Origin: Aphanothece sp. CMT-3BRIN-NPC111
GTDB lineage: Bacteria > Cyanobacteriota > Cyanobacteriia > Cyanobacteriales > JAHHGU01
Direction: 5' to 3'
Length of the DNA stretch: 64,000 nt
NCBI GenBank assembly: GCA_019359765.1
Contig: JAHHGU010000006.1
Coordinates: 1-64,000 of the forward strand
This document shows positions 9,504 to 19,569 of the stretch, in pieces. Position 1 is the stretch's first letter. Every line of letters begins with the position of its first letter. A program made the position numbers and the translations under genes. Below the pieces are notes generated by a model that saw only the letters and a list, made by a program, of their open reading frames with translations, ran no database searches and was not told the DNA's origin.

Positions 9504-11579
9504 GTGCCACGTACAGTCCCGTTTGAGAAAGTACGCAATATCGGGATTGCGGCCCACATTGATGCGGGCAAGACAACCACAACTGAACGTATCCTGTTCT
9601 ACTCCGGTATTGTCCACAAGATTGGCGAAGTCCATGAAGGCAATACCGTGACAGACTGGATGGAGCAAGAGCGGGAGCGAGGCATTACCATTACTGCCGC
9701 TGCAATTACTACCAGTTGGAAGGACCACCAAATCAACATCATTGATACCCCAGGACACGTTGACTTCACAATTGAAGTAGAACGTTCAATGCGGGTTCTA
9801 GATGGTGTGATTGCCGTATTCTGCTCAGTAGGCGGTGTGCAACCCCAATCGGAGACTGTATGGCGACAAGCCGATAGGTATAAGGTGCCTCGAATTGCCT
9901 TCGTCAACAAAATGGATCGGACTGGAGCGAACTTCTATAAAGTTTACGCCCAGGTTCTCGATCGCATGAGAGCCAATGCGGTTCCAATCCAGATTCCTAT
10001 CGGTAGCGAAAGCGAATTTCGGGGAATTGTAGATTTGGTGCGGATGCGGGCCTATCTCTCCAAAGACGATCAAGGGAAAGAAATCGAGGAAATAGACATT
10101 CCAGCCGAACTTCAGGAGCTAGCCCAAGAGTACCGCGTCAAGTTAGTTGAAGCTGTAGCCGAAACCAATGACGCTTTGATGGAAAAGTACTTGGAAGGCG
10201 AGGAATTCACTGAAGAGGAAATCCGCAAGGCACTGCGAAAAGGCACCATTGACGGCACGATTGTACCGATGCTGTGTGGTTCTGCCTTTAAAAATAAAGG
10301 CGTTCAGTTATTGCTGGATGCGGTAATTGATTACCTCCCATCGCCAACTGAGGTACCCCCAATTCAGGGAACTCTGCCCAACGGAGATGCCGTTGTGCGG
10401 TACGCCAAGGATGAAGATCCCTTGTCGGCTTTGGCTTTCAAAATTATGGCAGACCCCTATGGGCGTCTGACCTTCGTTCGGGTTTACTCAGGCATTCTCA
10501 AGAAAGGCAGCTACGTACTCAACTCTGTCAAGGGTAAGAAAGAGCGCGTTTCTCGCCTAATTGTTATGAAGGCTGATGACCGAATTGAGGTCGATGAACT
10601 GAGGGCTGGTGACTTGGGCGCAGCTTTGGGTCTGAAAGATACCTTTACCGGGGATACTATCTGTGACGATACTGCCCCAGTCATTCTGGAATCCCTATTC
10701 ATCCCTGAGCCTGTAATCTCGGTTGCGGTTGAACCAAAAACCAAGCAAGACATGGAGAAGCTCTCCAAGGCGCTACAGTCTTTGTCAGAAGAAGACCCAA
10801 CCTTCAGAGTTAACATTGATCCAGAAACTAACCAAACAGTGATTGCTGGGATGGGTGAACTTCACCTGGAAATTCTAGTAGACCGAATGCTACGAGAATT
10901 CAAGGTGGAAGCAAATGTCGGTGCTCCTCAAGTAGCTTACCGAGAAACGATTCGCAAAGCGGTCAAGGTGGAAGGTAAGTTTATCCGCCAAAGTGGTGGT
11001 AAAGGTCAGTACGGTCATGTCGTGATTGAAGCGGAGCCTGGAGAGCCTGGTAGCGGGTTTGAATTTGTCTCCAAGATCGTTGGGGGTGCTATTCCCAAAG
11101 AGTACATTCCTGCTGTTGAGCAAGGTATCAAGGAAAGCTGCGAATCTGGCATTCTAGCTGGGTATCCGGTTATTGACATCAAGGCAAGGCTTATAGATGG
11201 GTCTTATCACGATGTAGACTCTTCAGAAATGGCCTTTAAAATCGCTGGCTCAATGGCGATTAAGGATGCCGTTATGAAGGCTTCACCGGCTCTGTTAGAG
11301 CCTATGATGAAAGTTGAAGTTGAAGTTCCTGAAAACTTCGTCGGAGATGTCATAGGCGATCTCAATTCTCGCCGGGGTCAGATCGAAAGCATGGGATCTG
11401 AACAAGGAATTGCCAAAGTCACTTCCAAAGTGCCGCTGGCACAGATGTTTGGCTATGCCACCGATATTCGGTCTAACACCCAAGGTCGGGGTATCTTCTC
11501 GATGGAGTTCAGCCACTACGAAGAAGTGCCTCGCAACGTGGCTGAAGCCATTATCGCTAAGAGCAAAGGGAACGCCTAA
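9504..11579 (+). CDS. fusA: Translation elongation factor G
   Basis: A translocation GTPase of 691 residues, full length. The start is GTG at 9504, supported by a perfect AAGGAGGT ribosome-binding site at 9492-9499. GTPase motifs are seen in order: [12 protein letters not shown] (G1), RGITITAA (G2), DTPGH (G3) and NKMD (G4). Domain IV ([17 protein letters not shown]) and domain V follow. The protein is cytosolic and ribosome-bound. It is third in the str operon. Its downstream gap contains GAGTTAG-type heptamers that can pair with TAACTCC sequences, which may form a hairpin before tuf. Confidence 0.98.
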   Translation: MPRTVPFEKVRNIGIAAHIDAGKTTTTERILFYSGIVHKIGEVHEGNTVTDWMEQERERGITITAAAITTSWKDHQINIIDTPGHVDFTIEVERSMRVLDGVIAVFCSVGGVQPQSETVWRQADRYKVPRIAFVNKMDRTGANFYKVYAQVLDRMRANAVPIQIPIGSESEFRGIVDLVRMRAYLSKDDQGKEIEEIDIPAELQELAQEYRVKLVEAVAETNDALMEKYLEGEEFTEEEIRKALRKGTIDGTIVPMLCGSAFKNKGVQLLLDAVIDYLPSPTEVPPIQGTLPNGDAVVRYAKDEDPLSALAFKIMADPYGRLTFVRVYSGILKKGSYVLNSVKGKKERVSRLIVMKADDRIEVDELRAGDLGAALGLKDTFTGDTICDDTAPVILESLFIPEPVISVAVEPKTKQDMEKLSKALQSLSEEDPTFRVNIDPETNQTVIAGMGELHLEILVDRMLREFKVEANVGAPQVAYRETIRKAVKVEGKFIRQSGGKGQYGHVVIEAEPGEPGSGFEFVSKIVGGAIPKEYIPAVEQGIKESCESGILAGYPVIDIKARLIDGSYHDVDSSEMAFKIAGSMAIKDAVMKASPALLEPMMKVEVEVPENFVGDVIGDLNSRRGQIESMGSEQGIAKVTSKVPLAQMFGYATDIRSNTQGRGIFSMEFSHYEEVPRNVAEAIIAKSKGNA

Positions 11580-11760
11580 GAGAGTGCTGAGTTAGGAGTT
11601 AGGAGTTATAAGTTGATGATTCAAAACTCTTCTTAACTCCTAGCTCGTAACTTCTCTCAAAACTCTGTAATGGCGGGTTCTTACCAAAAGTCTCTAAGAG
11701 TTAAAATAGGTCTGCTCCCGCCCATACAAATTCACGTACTTAAAACTCAAAACTATTCTC

Positions 11761-12990
11761 ATGGCACGCGCAAAGTTTGAACGGAATAAACCCCACGTCA
11801 ACATCGGCACTATCGGTCACGTAGACCACGGCAAAACTACGCTTACCGCTGCCATCACAATGACCCTGGCAGCAATGGGTCAAGCGCAAGCAAAGAAGTA
11901 CGCCGACATTGATGCGGCACCAGAAGAAAAGGCGCGGGGGATTACGATCAATACCGCCCACGTTGAGTACGAAACAGCAGCTCGTCACTATGCTCACGTA
12001 GATTGTCCAGGGCACGCTGACTATGTAAAAAACATGATCACAGGTGCTGCTCAAATGGATGGAGCAATCCTCGTGGTTTCAGCCGCTGATGGCCCAATGC
12101 CTCAAACGCGGGAACACATCCTCCTAGCTAAGCAGGTGGGCGTCCCTAATCTGGTTGTCTTTTTGAACAAGAAAGACATGGTGGACGATGATGAACTTTT
12201 AGAACTGGTGGAATTAGAGGTGCGAGAACTGTTGAGTTCTTATGAATTCGATGGTGACAACATCCCCATTGTGGCTGGTTCCGCTTTGCAGGCGCTAGAA
12301 GCCATGACCGGCAACCCCAAAACCCAGAAGGGTGACAACGAGTGGGTCGATCAAATCTATGCTTTGATGGATGAGGTTGACGCTTATATCCCTACACCAG
12401 AGCGGGATATTGATAAGCCCTTCCTGATGGCGATAGAAGATGTCTTCACAATTACGGGTCGTGGTACTGTCGCCACGGGTCGGATTGAGCGGGGCAAGGT
12501 CAAGATCGGCGATTCAGTCGAATTGGTGGGACTGAAGAATACCCGTACTACAACCGTCACCGGCATTGAGATGTTCAAGAAGAGTCTTGAAGAAGGGATG
12601 GCTGGTGATAATGCTGGGATTCTGCTACGCGGTATCCAAAAGGCTGACATTGAGCGCGGTATGGTGATTGCCAAGCCTGGTACAATTACCCCTCACACCC
12701 AGTTTGAATCTGAAGTCTACATCCTTCAGGAAAAAGAAGGCGGTCGGAAGACACCGTTCTTCCCTGGCTACCGTCCCCAGTTCTATGTGCGGACAACAGA
12801 TGTAACAGGCACGATCAAAGCCTTTACCTCTGATGATGGTAGTGACGCGGAAATGGTGATGCCGGGCGATCGCATTAAAATGACGGTGGAGCTAATCAAC
12901 CCCATCGCTATTGAGCAAGGAATGCGTTTCGCTATCCGTGAAGGCGGTCGCACAATTGGTGCGGGTGTCGTTTCCAAAATCATGAAGTAA
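11761..12990 (+). CDS. tuf: Translation elongation factor Tu
   Basis: Delivers aminoacyl-tRNA to the ribosome. It is 409 residues long, the usual cyanobacterial length. G1 is [15 protein letters not shown]3 is DCPGH and G4 is NKKD; domains II ([13 protein letters not shown]) and III ([16 protein letters not shown]) follow. The 181-bp gap after fusA is long enough for a separate promoter, but none was convincing. A hairpin lies just after the stop codon. Confidence 0.98.
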   Translation: MARAKFERNKPHVNIGTIGHVDHGKTTLTAAITMTLAAMGQAQAKKYADIDAAPEEKARGITINTAHVEYETAARHYAHVDCPGHADYVKNMITGAAQMDGAILVVSAADGPMPQTREHILLAKQVGVPNLVVFLNKKDMVDDDELLELVELEVRELLSSYEFDGDNIPIVAGSALQALEAMTGNPKTQKGDNEWVDQIYALMDEVDAYIPTPERDIDKPFLMAIEDVFTITGRGTVATGRIERGKVKIGDSVELVGLKNTRTTTVTGIEMFKKSLEEGMAGDNAGILLRGIQKADIERGMVIAKPGTITPHTQFESEVYILQEKEGGRKTPFFPGYRPQFYVRTTDVTGTIKAFTSDDGSDAEMVMPGDRIKMTVELINPIAIEQGMRFAIREGGRTIGAGVVSKIMK

Positions 12991-13012
12991 GCTTAATTAG
13001 CCACAAAGAAGT

Positions 13013-13044
13013 AGGAGCAGAAAGGCAAATGCTTTTCTGCTCCT
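13013..13044 (+). terminator. Hairpin after tuf
   Basis: An 11-bp stem (AGGAGCAGAAA with TTTCTGCTCCT) around a short loop, 22 bp after the tuf stop. It has no T-run behind it, so it may attenuate, or protect the 3' end, rather than fully terminate before rpsJ. Confidence 0.5.
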
Positions 13045-13129
13045 CACTTGTCTTGACTTTTCCATTTGGTCTTAGCTGAAACGCCGTTACCCCCGCGTCA
13101 TAGGCTTTCACTTTGCTGACGGGCGCATA

Positions 13130-13157
13130 GTAGAGACGTTGCATGTAAAGTCTCCTA
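13130..13157. repeat. Degenerate palindromic repeat, GTAGAGACG family
   Basis: GTAGAGACGTTGCATG is followed by a decayed reverse complement (TAAAGTCTCCTAT). It lies between tuf and rpsJ, within the ribosomal operon. Related copies are at 4449, 33182 and 47232. Confidence 0.55.
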
Positions 13158-13204
13158 TAGCACCTAATATCTAACTCTCCAAAACAGAACCTAGACAACT
13201 AAAA

Positions 13205-13522
13205 ATGGCAACAATTCAGCAGCAAAAAATTCGCATTCGTCTTAAGGCATTTGATCGCCGTCTGCTTGACACTTCTTGTGAAAAGATTGTCGATACTGCA
13301 AATCGGACGCAAGCCACAGCCATCGGCCCCATTCCACTGCCAACGCGACGGAAAATCTACTGTCTTTTGCGCTCTCCTCACGTTGATAAAGACTCGCGGG
13401 AACACTTTGAAACGCGCACCCATCGGCGTATTATTGATATCTACCAGCCTTCATCTAAGACCATCGATGCCTTGATGAAACTGGATTTGCCGGCGGGTGT
13501 GGATATTGAAGTGAAGCTTTAA
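13205..13522 (+). CDS. rpsJ: 30S ribosomal protein S10
   Basis: A 105-residue small-subunit protein that also acts as NusE in antitermination complexes. [46 protein letters not shown] and the terminal [11 protein letters not shown] are diagnostic. In cyanobacteria rpsJ ends the str operon behind tuf rather than heading the S10 operon, and that is the order seen here. A rho-independent terminator follows. Confidence 0.98.
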   Translation: MATIQQQKIRIRLKAFDRRLLDTSCEKIVDTANRTQATAIGPIPLPTRRKIYCLLRSPHVDKDSREHFETRTHRRIIDIYQPSSKTIDALMKLDLPAGVDIEVKL

Positions 13523-13546
13523 AATTGTTTAGTCAATGTACTGTTT

Positions 13547-13580
13547 GCCCTTGAGAGTTACATCTGAAGGGCTTTTCTTT
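13547..13580 (+). terminator. Rho-independent terminator of the str operon
   Basis: GCCCTT (13547-13552) pairs with AAGGGC (13567-13572) and is followed directly by TTTTCTTT. It is located 25 bp after rpsJ. Confidence 0.8.
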
Positions 13581-13646
13581 GTAATTATGACGCGGCAAAT
13601 CGGCTAAAGTAGGAAAAGAAGCGCACGTACCGTCAACTCTAGGGCA

Positions 13647-14288
13647 ATGGCATTTTCTTCCTCAATTGCTGTTCGAGAACTTCCTCTGTTTCCACTGCCT
13701 GAAGTGGTTCTTTTTCCAGGGCGTCCTCTTCCCCTGCACATTTTTGAATATCGCTACCGGATCATGATGAACACGATTATGGAGAGCGATCGCCGTTTTG
13801 GGGTATTGATGTTTGACCCGGTTCAGGGTAAAACATCTGCCGTAGGCTGCTGTGCAGAAATTATCCACTTTCAGCGTCTGCCAGACGATCGCATGAAAAT
13901 CCTTACCTTGGGGCAGCAGCGGTTTCGCGTCCTAGAGTACGTGCGCGAAAAGCCCTATCGGGTTGGGTTAGTGGAGTGGATTCAAGATCATCCCACAGAG
14001 AAAGACGTGAGACCTTTAGCCGCAGAAGTAGAACAGCAGCTGCGCGACGTTGTGCGTCTGTCGGCAAAGTTGACAGACCAGAATATTGAATTACCGGAAG
14101 ATATACCAACTTTACCGATTGAACTGTCATACTGGGTAGCCAGCAACTTGTACGGCGTGGCGTCAGAACAGCAAGCTATGTTGGAAATGCAAGATACAGC
14201 TACCCGTCTGGAACGCGAAGTAGAAATTCTCACCTCGACCCGCAATCACCTAGCAGCTCGAACTGTGCTTAAAGATGCACTGAAATAG
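13647..14288 (+). CDS. LON peptidase substrate-binding domain protein
   Basis: A 213-residue protein consisting only of the N-terminal substrate-binding domain of Lon-type proteases. RELPLFPLPEVVLFPGRPLPLHIFEYRYR is followed by RFGVLMFDP and a helical C-terminal half. The ATPase and Ser-Lys protease domains are absent, so it is not itself a Lon protease. Stand-alone copies are common in cyanobacteria and their role is undefined. It starts 67 bp after the str operon terminator and is convergent with pheA. Confidence 0.88.
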   Translation: MAFSSSIAVRELPLFPLPEVVLFPGRPLPLHIFEYRYRIMMNTIMESDRRFGVLMFDPVQGKTSAVGCCAEIIHFQRLPDDRMKILTLGQQRFRVLEYVREKPYRVGLVEWIQDHPTEKDVRPLAAEVEQQLRDVVRLSAKLTDQNIELPEDIPTLPIELSYWVASNLYGVASEQQAMLEMQDTATRLEREVEILTSTRNHLAARTVLKDALK

Positions 14289-14335
14289 TTAGTAGTTAGT
14301 AGTTAATTACTCCCAATTAGCCATTTTGGGGTTGA

Positions 14336-15235
14336 CTAAATTGGTAAAATCTTATATGTACCAAATATTTTGAGAGTTTCAGTATAGGTTGTTAATTCTG
14401 CTATTGCTGATTGGACGTATGGAAGGCTGGCATCTGCTTCCAGGTCAATAAAGAAAAGATAGTCTCCTAGCGATCGCTTAGTTGGGCGAGATTGTATGCG
14501 GCTAAGGTTGATACCCCGACTAGCGAACACTTGAAGCGGTTTAACCAGGGCACCTGGGACATTAGCTGGCACACTAAAAGCCAAAGATGTGTGAGTGCCC
14601 CCAGTGGAAGGTTGCAAACCCGTTACCCAGAAGCGAGTGCCCCCAGTGGAAGGTTGCAAACCCGTTACCCAGAAGCGAGTGCAGTTATCTGGATAATCGT
14701 TGATGGGGTGAGCTAGTACTGGTAAATTGTACAGCTGCGCTGCCCTTGTAGAAGCGATCGCCGCAGATGTTCGATCCTCATTGAGATGCTGTAGCGCCTC
14801 CGTCGTCGAGTTGCAGGCAATCAGTTGCACCGATGGCAAAAACCTCTCCAGCCAACCTTGACACTGGGCGATCGCTTGCGGGTGGGAATAAACAGTTCGG
14901 ATTGCCGCTAAATTTTCAGCGCCTGATAGTAAGGCATGAGAAATTGGTAATACCAGAGCCTGTTGAATTTGTAGCGTATCTAGTTGCCAGAGCGTATCCA
15001 GCGTCATCGCAACGCTTCCTTCAATAGAATTTTCCACAGGCACAACAGCCAGATGAGCCTGCCCCTGTGCCGTTGCTCGTAGACTCTGGGCAATACTGGG
15101 GTAGGGACATAACAGGGCTTCTTGTCCCATCTGGGAAAGCCAATTGGCATAAGCTAGAGCAGCTGCTTCAGCGTAGGTGCCAGAAGGTCCCAAGTGGGCA
15201 ATGGATATTTTGACATTAGTGTGCTTAGAAAACAT
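14336..15235 (-). CDS. pheA: Prephenate dehydratase with an internal 14-residue duplication
   Basis: Converts prephenate to phenylpyruvate in phenylalanine synthesis. It begins with ISIAHLGPSGTYAEAAAL; VVPVENSIEGSV and the TRFWV motif complete the dehydratase domain, and a C-terminal ACT regulatory domain (GALVKPLQVFASRGINLSRIQSRPT) follows. The ATG at 15235 is preferred over an upstream TTG at 15298 because the conserved region then starts about 10 residues in. The unit TRFWVTGLQPSTGG occurs twice in tandem, so the catalytic TRF motif is duplicated at the junction with the ACT domain. About 299 residues, convergent with the LON-domain gene. Confidence 0.93.
   Translation of the reverse strand: MFSKHTNVKISIAHLGPSGTYAEAAALAYANWLSQMGQEALLCPYPSIAQSLRATAQGQAHLAVVPVENSIEGSVAMTLDTLWQLDTLQIQQALVLPISHALLSGAENLAAIRTVYSHPQAIAQCQGWLERFLPSVQLIACNSTTEALQHLNEDRTSAAIASTRAAQLYNLPVLAHPINDYPDNCTRFWVTGLQPSTGGTRFWVTGLQPSTGGTHTSLAFSVPANVPGALVKPLQVFASRGINLSRIQSRPTKRSLGDYLFFIDLEADASLPYVQSAIAELTTYTETLKIFGTYKILPI
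14593..14682 (-). repeat. 42-bp perfect tandem duplication within pheA
   Basis: Two identical 42-bp copies (14593-14634 and 14635-14676) plus the first 6 bases of a third. The insertion is in frame and adds 14 residues. Confidence 0.95.
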
Positions 15236-15945
15236 CCCTGCTGACATAGCTTTGAGGTTTAAGTCTTCCACAAAAACTATCCCCGCTTTGTTGCACAACT
15301 AGTGTGCTGTTTGGAAAAAGAAGTTTTTTCGAGTGTTTGAGATGTATTTATGGTGGTTGGCAATGCGATGAACATACGGCTACTTTACCATTTTAAATAA
15401 AATATTAGGTATTTATACAGAATATTGAAAGCGTAAGAGCACAGTCAAACCATTTTAGATTTTAGATTGACCTCGCCCAAAGAATGGGACAAGGCTTGAA
15501 CCATATTTCACTTCGTAAATGACCCTTACGCTCCCCGATTTAACATTCATATCTCAGCTTACGACCAAAGGCATTTTCGCTGTTAATATCCTCATCTTTC
15601 CTAACTAGGAGATATTCAAGTCAAAACTTATGTGGATTGACAGTGGAGCGGGGTTTGGTGAGAACGTAGCAGTAGGTTTATTTACCCTTACTCTTACCCA
15701 TTACTTGTTCAATCTACTCATGGGAAGAGGACTGTGAAGCGATATTAAGCGCTTTGTTCTTGCCTGAGAAAGAGGGGGGGCTGCTCCATTAAGTTTTATG
15801 ATGACAACACACAACCAACTGCTGAACACTTTAATACTAACGGCTGGGCGGCAGCAGCATAACAAAGAAACACTTTCTACTTTTTTAAGAACTGTAAAGT
15901 AAGATTAATTAACCAACGTACACCCATCACCGTTGCCCTCACCTC
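15236..15945. other. Long intergenic region upstream of the DUF1997 gene
   Basis: About 0.7 kb without a recognised gene, between divergently transcribed neighbours. A 35-codon frame at 15630-15737 (MWIDSGAGFG...) encodes a mostly hydrophobic peptide, but the nearest AGGAGAT is 15 bp from its ATG, further than usual. No terminator or known RNA was recognised. It probably holds the two divergent promoters. Confidence 0.5.
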
Positions 15946-16518
15946 ATGCACACCAGATTTACTGCTTCTCAAGCTGTTCATATGGCTGTTCCGGAACAAC
16001 CAGTTCCTATTCAGCATTACTTGCGTCAGCCCCAACGCCTTGTCCATGCCCTTGCAGACTCTAGCCGGATAGAGCAGCTGAGCGAGGAGTGTTTTCGCCT
16101 GAAAATGCGCCCCCTCAGCTTCATGACTCTAAGCATCCAACCTATAGTAGACATGAAAGTGTGGGCCGACTCAGATGGCACAGTACATCTAAAGTCGATA
16201 GCTTGTGAAATTCGGGGCATTGATTACATTAACGAGCGTTTTACCCTTAATTTGATTGGTGAGCTAGCTCCCTACCAAGACAAAGGAGGAACATTTCTCA
16301 AGGGAATAGCTAACTTGGAAGTACAAGTTGAGCTGCCCCCGGCGTTTTGGTTTACTCCCAAGTCTTTGCTAGAAGCCACTGGAAATGGTCTGCTCAAGAG
16401 TGTGCTGCTAACTATCAAGCAACGATTAATGCACCAGCTGTTATCAGATTACTCTCAGTGGGCTAGCAACGGCACAAAGGCAGAAGTAGTCGGTCAGGCA
16501 TCAGGACTTATCGCCTAA
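15946..16518 (+). CDS. DUF1997 family protein
   Basis: A 190-residue protein of the DUF1997 family, found mostly in cyanobacteria and plastids. FRLKMRPLSFMTLSIQPIVDMKVW and SIACEIRGIDYINERFTLNLIGEL are the recognisable parts, followed by LPPAFWFTPKSLLEATGNGLL. No signal peptide or membrane segment is seen. The fold is probably SRPBCC-like, but the function is unknown. The order DUF1997, rnhB, rne recurs in cyanobacteria as far as I recall. It is convergent with rnhB, with a 40-bp gap. Confidence 0.85.
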   Translation: MHTRFTASQAVHMAVPEQPVPIQHYLRQPQRLVHALADSSRIEQLSEECFRLKMRPLSFMTLSIQPIVDMKVWADSDGTVHLKSIACEIRGIDYINERFTLNLIGELAPYQDKGGTFLKGIANLEVQVELPPAFWFTPKSLLEATGNGLLKSVLLTIKQRLMHQLLSDYSQWASNGTKAEVVGQASGLIA

Positions 16519-16558
16519 TAGCTATCAACCTTTTAGCTGAATGCTTTCTTGAGTAGGA

Positions 16559-17242
16559 TTACTTTGCCGTTACTCGGCTGAAAGCTTTTTGACAAGGACT
16601 GAAGGACATTCGATGCAGGCGTGAGGGACCATGTTGTTGCAAAGCAAGTAAGTGCTGTGCTGTGCCATAACCCTTATTACGGGTCAAGTCATACACTGGG
16701 TACTCTGTGGCTAACTCAAGCAAAAGCTTGTCGCGCCACACCTTAGCCACAATGCTTGCAGCGGCAATCACAAGCGATCGCTCGTCACCCCTGACCAGAT
16801 TCATCTGTGGCACAGCCAAGTCTGGAATACTCTGCCTGCCATCAACCAAGCACAGTGCTGGCTGCACATTCAGCTTTGTAACAGCCCGCTTCATCGCCCG
16901 CAACGACGCCTGCAAGATATTAATCTCGTCAATCTCATCAGCAGAGGCAAAACCGATTTGGCAGTCTATCGCCACCGCGCTGATTTTTGATGCCAGCTTT
17001 AGCCTGCGAGAACCCGATAGTTGTTTACTATCTCTCACCCCGGCTGTAGCTAGTTCAGCAAAAGCAGAAGCAGGTAAAATCACTGCTGCTGCCACCACAG
17101 GCCCAAACAACGCCCCTCGCCCCACTTCATCGACACCAGCAACCAATTCTTGATTGCAGGATAACTCTGGCAGTTCAGAAAGGTTGAACTGCCACTTGGG
17201 CCTTTGTTGGGCGGCTTTGATGGTGTCTGCTTTTTCCTGCAC
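16559..17242 (-). CDS. rnhB: Ribonuclease HII
   Basis: Cleaves RNA in RNA:DNA hybrids and initiates removal of single ribonucleotides from DNA. VAGVDEVGRGALFGPV carries the first two catalytic acidic residues; a further Asp is in CLVDGR and the His-rich end in HLLALQQHGPSRLHR. It is 227 residues from a GTG start at 17242, with the catalytic domain starting near residue 34. It lies 35 bp downstream of rne on the same strand and is probably co-transcribed with it, an arrangement that pairs two RNA-processing enzymes. Confidence 0.95.
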   Translation of the reverse strand: MQEKADTIKAAQQRPKWQFNLSELPELSCNQELVAGVDEVGRGALFGPVVAAAVILPASAFAELATAGVRDSKQLSGSRRLKLASKISAVAIDCQIGFASADEIDEINILQASLRAMKRAVTKLNVQPALCLVDGRQSIPDLAVPQMNLVRGDERSLVIAAASIVAKVWRDKLLLELATEYPVYDLTRNKGYGTAQHLLALQQHGPSRLHRMSFSPCQKAFSRVTAK

Positions 17243-17277
17243 CAGTACGGTTTTGCCTCACTCTCGCTTTCTCAAGT

Positions 17278-19569
17278 TTAACTTTCAGATGCCACAGAAG
17301 ACTCAGCCCCACTTGCAGAAGATCGGCGGCGACGGCGGCGGGTGACAGAAGGACTGCTATCAGATTCATCAGGTGTTGATATCACAGCCGCGGCTGGGAA
17401 AGTCGCCTCAGGCGTCTCTGTAGCAACTGGCTCAATTGGTGACAGATTTAATTGCACAGATGGCTCTGCTGGTGTCTGTATAGCAGCTGGTTCAATTGGT
17501 GACAGATTTAATTGCACAGATGATTCTGCTGGTATCTGTATAGCAGCTGGCTCAATTGGTGACAGATTTAATTGCACAGATGGCTCTGCTGGCGTCTCTG
17601 TAGCAGCTGGTTCAATTGGTGACAGATTTAATTGCACAGATGACTCTGCTGGTGTCTGTGTAGCAGGTGATTCTCCGGGTGGAACCACTGAGACAATCAC
17701 CGATTTGGGATTTTTAACCTGCCGATTTAATCGCACCAGAGGAGAAATTCCTGTATAGGCATAAACATCTTGTTCCTCTGGCGTCATTTCTATGGAAATA
17801 ATCTCTGGCGGTTCGCTTTCTTGCCTGGAAAGCTTAGGACGCTGAGGTTTTTCCACACGTTCGACACGTTCGACACGTTCGACTCTTTCGACTCGTTCCA
17901 CTCGTTCCACTTCTGGGGTGATGAGGGGAAAAGGCGAAGGTTCTGGGGTTTCTTCGGGTTCTGCCGCCAAGTCTGGCTTGAAATGATTTACCGGAACCGG
18001 ACGAGCAGATATGCGAAGGTTACGCTTACCTAATTCCTCCCTCACAGGTGCTTCGCCAATCCGGGGGGTGGTATGGGTGCGACGACGGCGGTTTTTTTGC
18101 GCTCCTGCCCGCTCTTGATAGCTAGGATGATTAACCAGATCTAGTGGCAGGTCATCATCTGCATCTGTAAGGTCTAAATCTAGCGTTTCGCTGCGCTCTT
18201 CCCATGTGTCTGCCGGGGGCGTTTCGCGTAGGGTGCTGGTGTTGGTGTAAGGTATCACCCGTACTTCTCTGGCGGGAACTGAAACCACAGGTACTGGGGT
18301 CGAAGGCTCTCCAATTTCCCCAGTACTACTTGGCTCACCTGGTAAACGAACCAAATGCCCCAAGCCACCACAGGCGGGACAGGAGTGACCAAATAACTCA
18401 TAGATATTTTGGCCCTGGCGCTTGCGAGTTAGTTCCACTAAACCCAGTTCCGAAAGTTGAGCAATTTGCGGCCTCGCTTTGTCTGCTCTCAGTTGCTTAT
18501 TAAAATGTTCCAGGACTTGCAGCTGGTCTTTCCGCGAGTCCATATCAATGAAGTCAACAATAATTACACCAGCCATATTACGCAGACGTAGCTGGCGGGC
18601 TATTTCCGTTGCGGCCTCGCTATTTGTCCAGAGAACTGTTTCCCGCGCTGTGGCTGAGCGGGTAAAAGAACCGGAGTTGACATCAATTACCGTTAGTGCT
18701 TCTGTTGGCTCAATAATGATATAGCCTCCCGAAGGTAAGTCAACTCTAGGCTTAAGGGCTTCTCTAATAGCGGCATTGACGCGGAAATATTCTAGAACGG
18801 GCTGGCGTTCGCGGTGCTGGTCAATCAATACGCCCTCTGGCGCTTTACCCCCACTCCAGCTCAATAAGTGTTGCTTCACCCGCTTGATGCCTGTGGGGGA
18901 ATCCACTACAATGCGATTCACCTCCCCCGTATACATATCCCGCAGGACGCGCTGAATAAAATCATCATCGCGATTGAGTAGCGCTGGTGCCCTAGTGGAG
19001 TTTGCCTCCTGTAGGACTGCCTCCCACTGTTTTTGCAGTAACTCCAAATCTTCAATAATCGCTTCTTCTGCCTTGCCTTCTGCTTCCGTGCGTACCAGTA
19101 CTCCCATGCCTGCGGGTTTAATTAATACCGCCAGCGCTCTGAGACGGTTACGCTCAGCTTCACTCCTAATCCGTCGCGACAGATTGACACCCCGCCCGAA
19201 GGGCATCAGCACTACATAGCGACCGGGCAAGGTAATATTGCCAGTGAGCCGAGGGCCTTTGTTACCCGTCGGTTCCTTCATCACCTGCACTAGGACTTTT
19301 TGCTGCGGTGCCAGCAGTTCAGTAATGCCACCAGCACTACGTCTCAGTCGTAGCGGTCCCAAGTCAGTGACATGGATAAAGCCATTACGAGCGGAATCTC
19401 CAATGTTGACAAACGCCGCATCTATACCAGGTAGGACGTTTTCAACAATACCCAGATAAATGTCTCCGACTTGATGATTGCCGGTGGCAACGACGAGTTC
19501 TTGAATTTGATCTTCCCAAAACACGGCAGCAATGCGATGCTGTTCCGCGATAATTATTTGCTTTGGCAT
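17278..19569 (-). CDS. rne: Ribonuclease E/G with repeat-rich tail
   Basis: The main endoribonuclease of mRNA turnover, 763 residues. The catalytic half has the S1 domain (VGDIYLGIVENVLPGIDAAF), the DNase I-like domain with catalytic Asp in VIDVNSG and VDFIDMD, and the Zn-link CPACGG near residue 405. The tail is low-complexity: a VER tripeptide array, four 20-residue units of the form SPIEPAATETPAEPSVQLNL, and a terminal RRRRRRSSA. That Arg-rich nonapeptide is the reported cyanobacterial binding site for polynucleotide phosphorylase. rnhB follows. In other cyanobacteria a long 5' UTR mediates feedback control, and the gap upstream here is also long. Confidence 0.95.
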   Translation of the reverse strand: MPKQIIIAEQHRIAAVFWEDQIQELVVATGNHQVGDIYLGIVENVLPGIDAAFVNIGDSARNGFIHVTDLGPLRLRRSAGGITELLAPQQKVLVQVMKEPTGNKGPRLTGNITLPGRYVVLMPFGRGVNLSRRIRSEAERNRLRALAVLIKPAGMGVLVRTEAEGKAEEAIIEDLELLQKQWEAVLQEANSTRAPALLNRDDDFIQRVLRDMYTGEVNRIVVDSPTGIKRVKQHLLSWSGGKAPEGVLIDQHRERQPVLEYFRVNAAIREALKPRVDLPSGGYIIIEPTEALTVIDVNSGSFTRSATARETVLWTNSEAATEIARQLRLRNMAGVIIVDFIDMDSRKDQLQVLEHFNKQLRADKARPQIAQLSELGLVELTRKRQGQNIYELFGHSCPACGGLGHLVRLPGEPSSTGEIGEPSTPVPVVSVPAREVRVIPYTNTSTLRETPPADTWEERSETLDLDLTDADDDLPLDLVNHPSYQERAGAQKNRRRRTHTTPRIGEAPVREELGKRNLRISARPVPVNHFKPDLAAEPEETPEPSPFPLITPEVERVERVERVERVERVERVEKPQRPKLSRQESEPPEIISIEMTPEEQDVYAYTGISPLVRLNRQVKNPKSVIVSVVPPGESPATQTPAESSVQLNLSPIEPAATETPAEPSVQLNLSPIEPAAIQIPAESSVQLNLSPIEPAAIQTPAEPSVQLNLSPIEPVATETPEATFPAAAVISTPDESDSSPSVTRRRRRRSSASGAESSVASES
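17401..17660 (-). repeat. 60-bp tandem repeats in the rne tail
   Basis: At least four consecutive units with an exact period of 60 bp, differing by a few bases each, encode the 20-residue repeat in the disordered tail. A second array of 9-bp units (about 17854-17911, TTCGACACG type) encodes the VER tripeptides. Confidence 0.93.

Noticed and set aside
15630..15737. 35-codon hydrophobic frame upstream of the DUF1997 gene
   Set aside because: Too short to judge, and the only AGGAG is 15 bp from the ATG; kept as a note in the intergenic entry.
17342..17758. 138-codon plus-strand frame opposite rne
   Set aside because: A shadow of the 60-bp repeats in the rne tail; the repeats keep both strands open.
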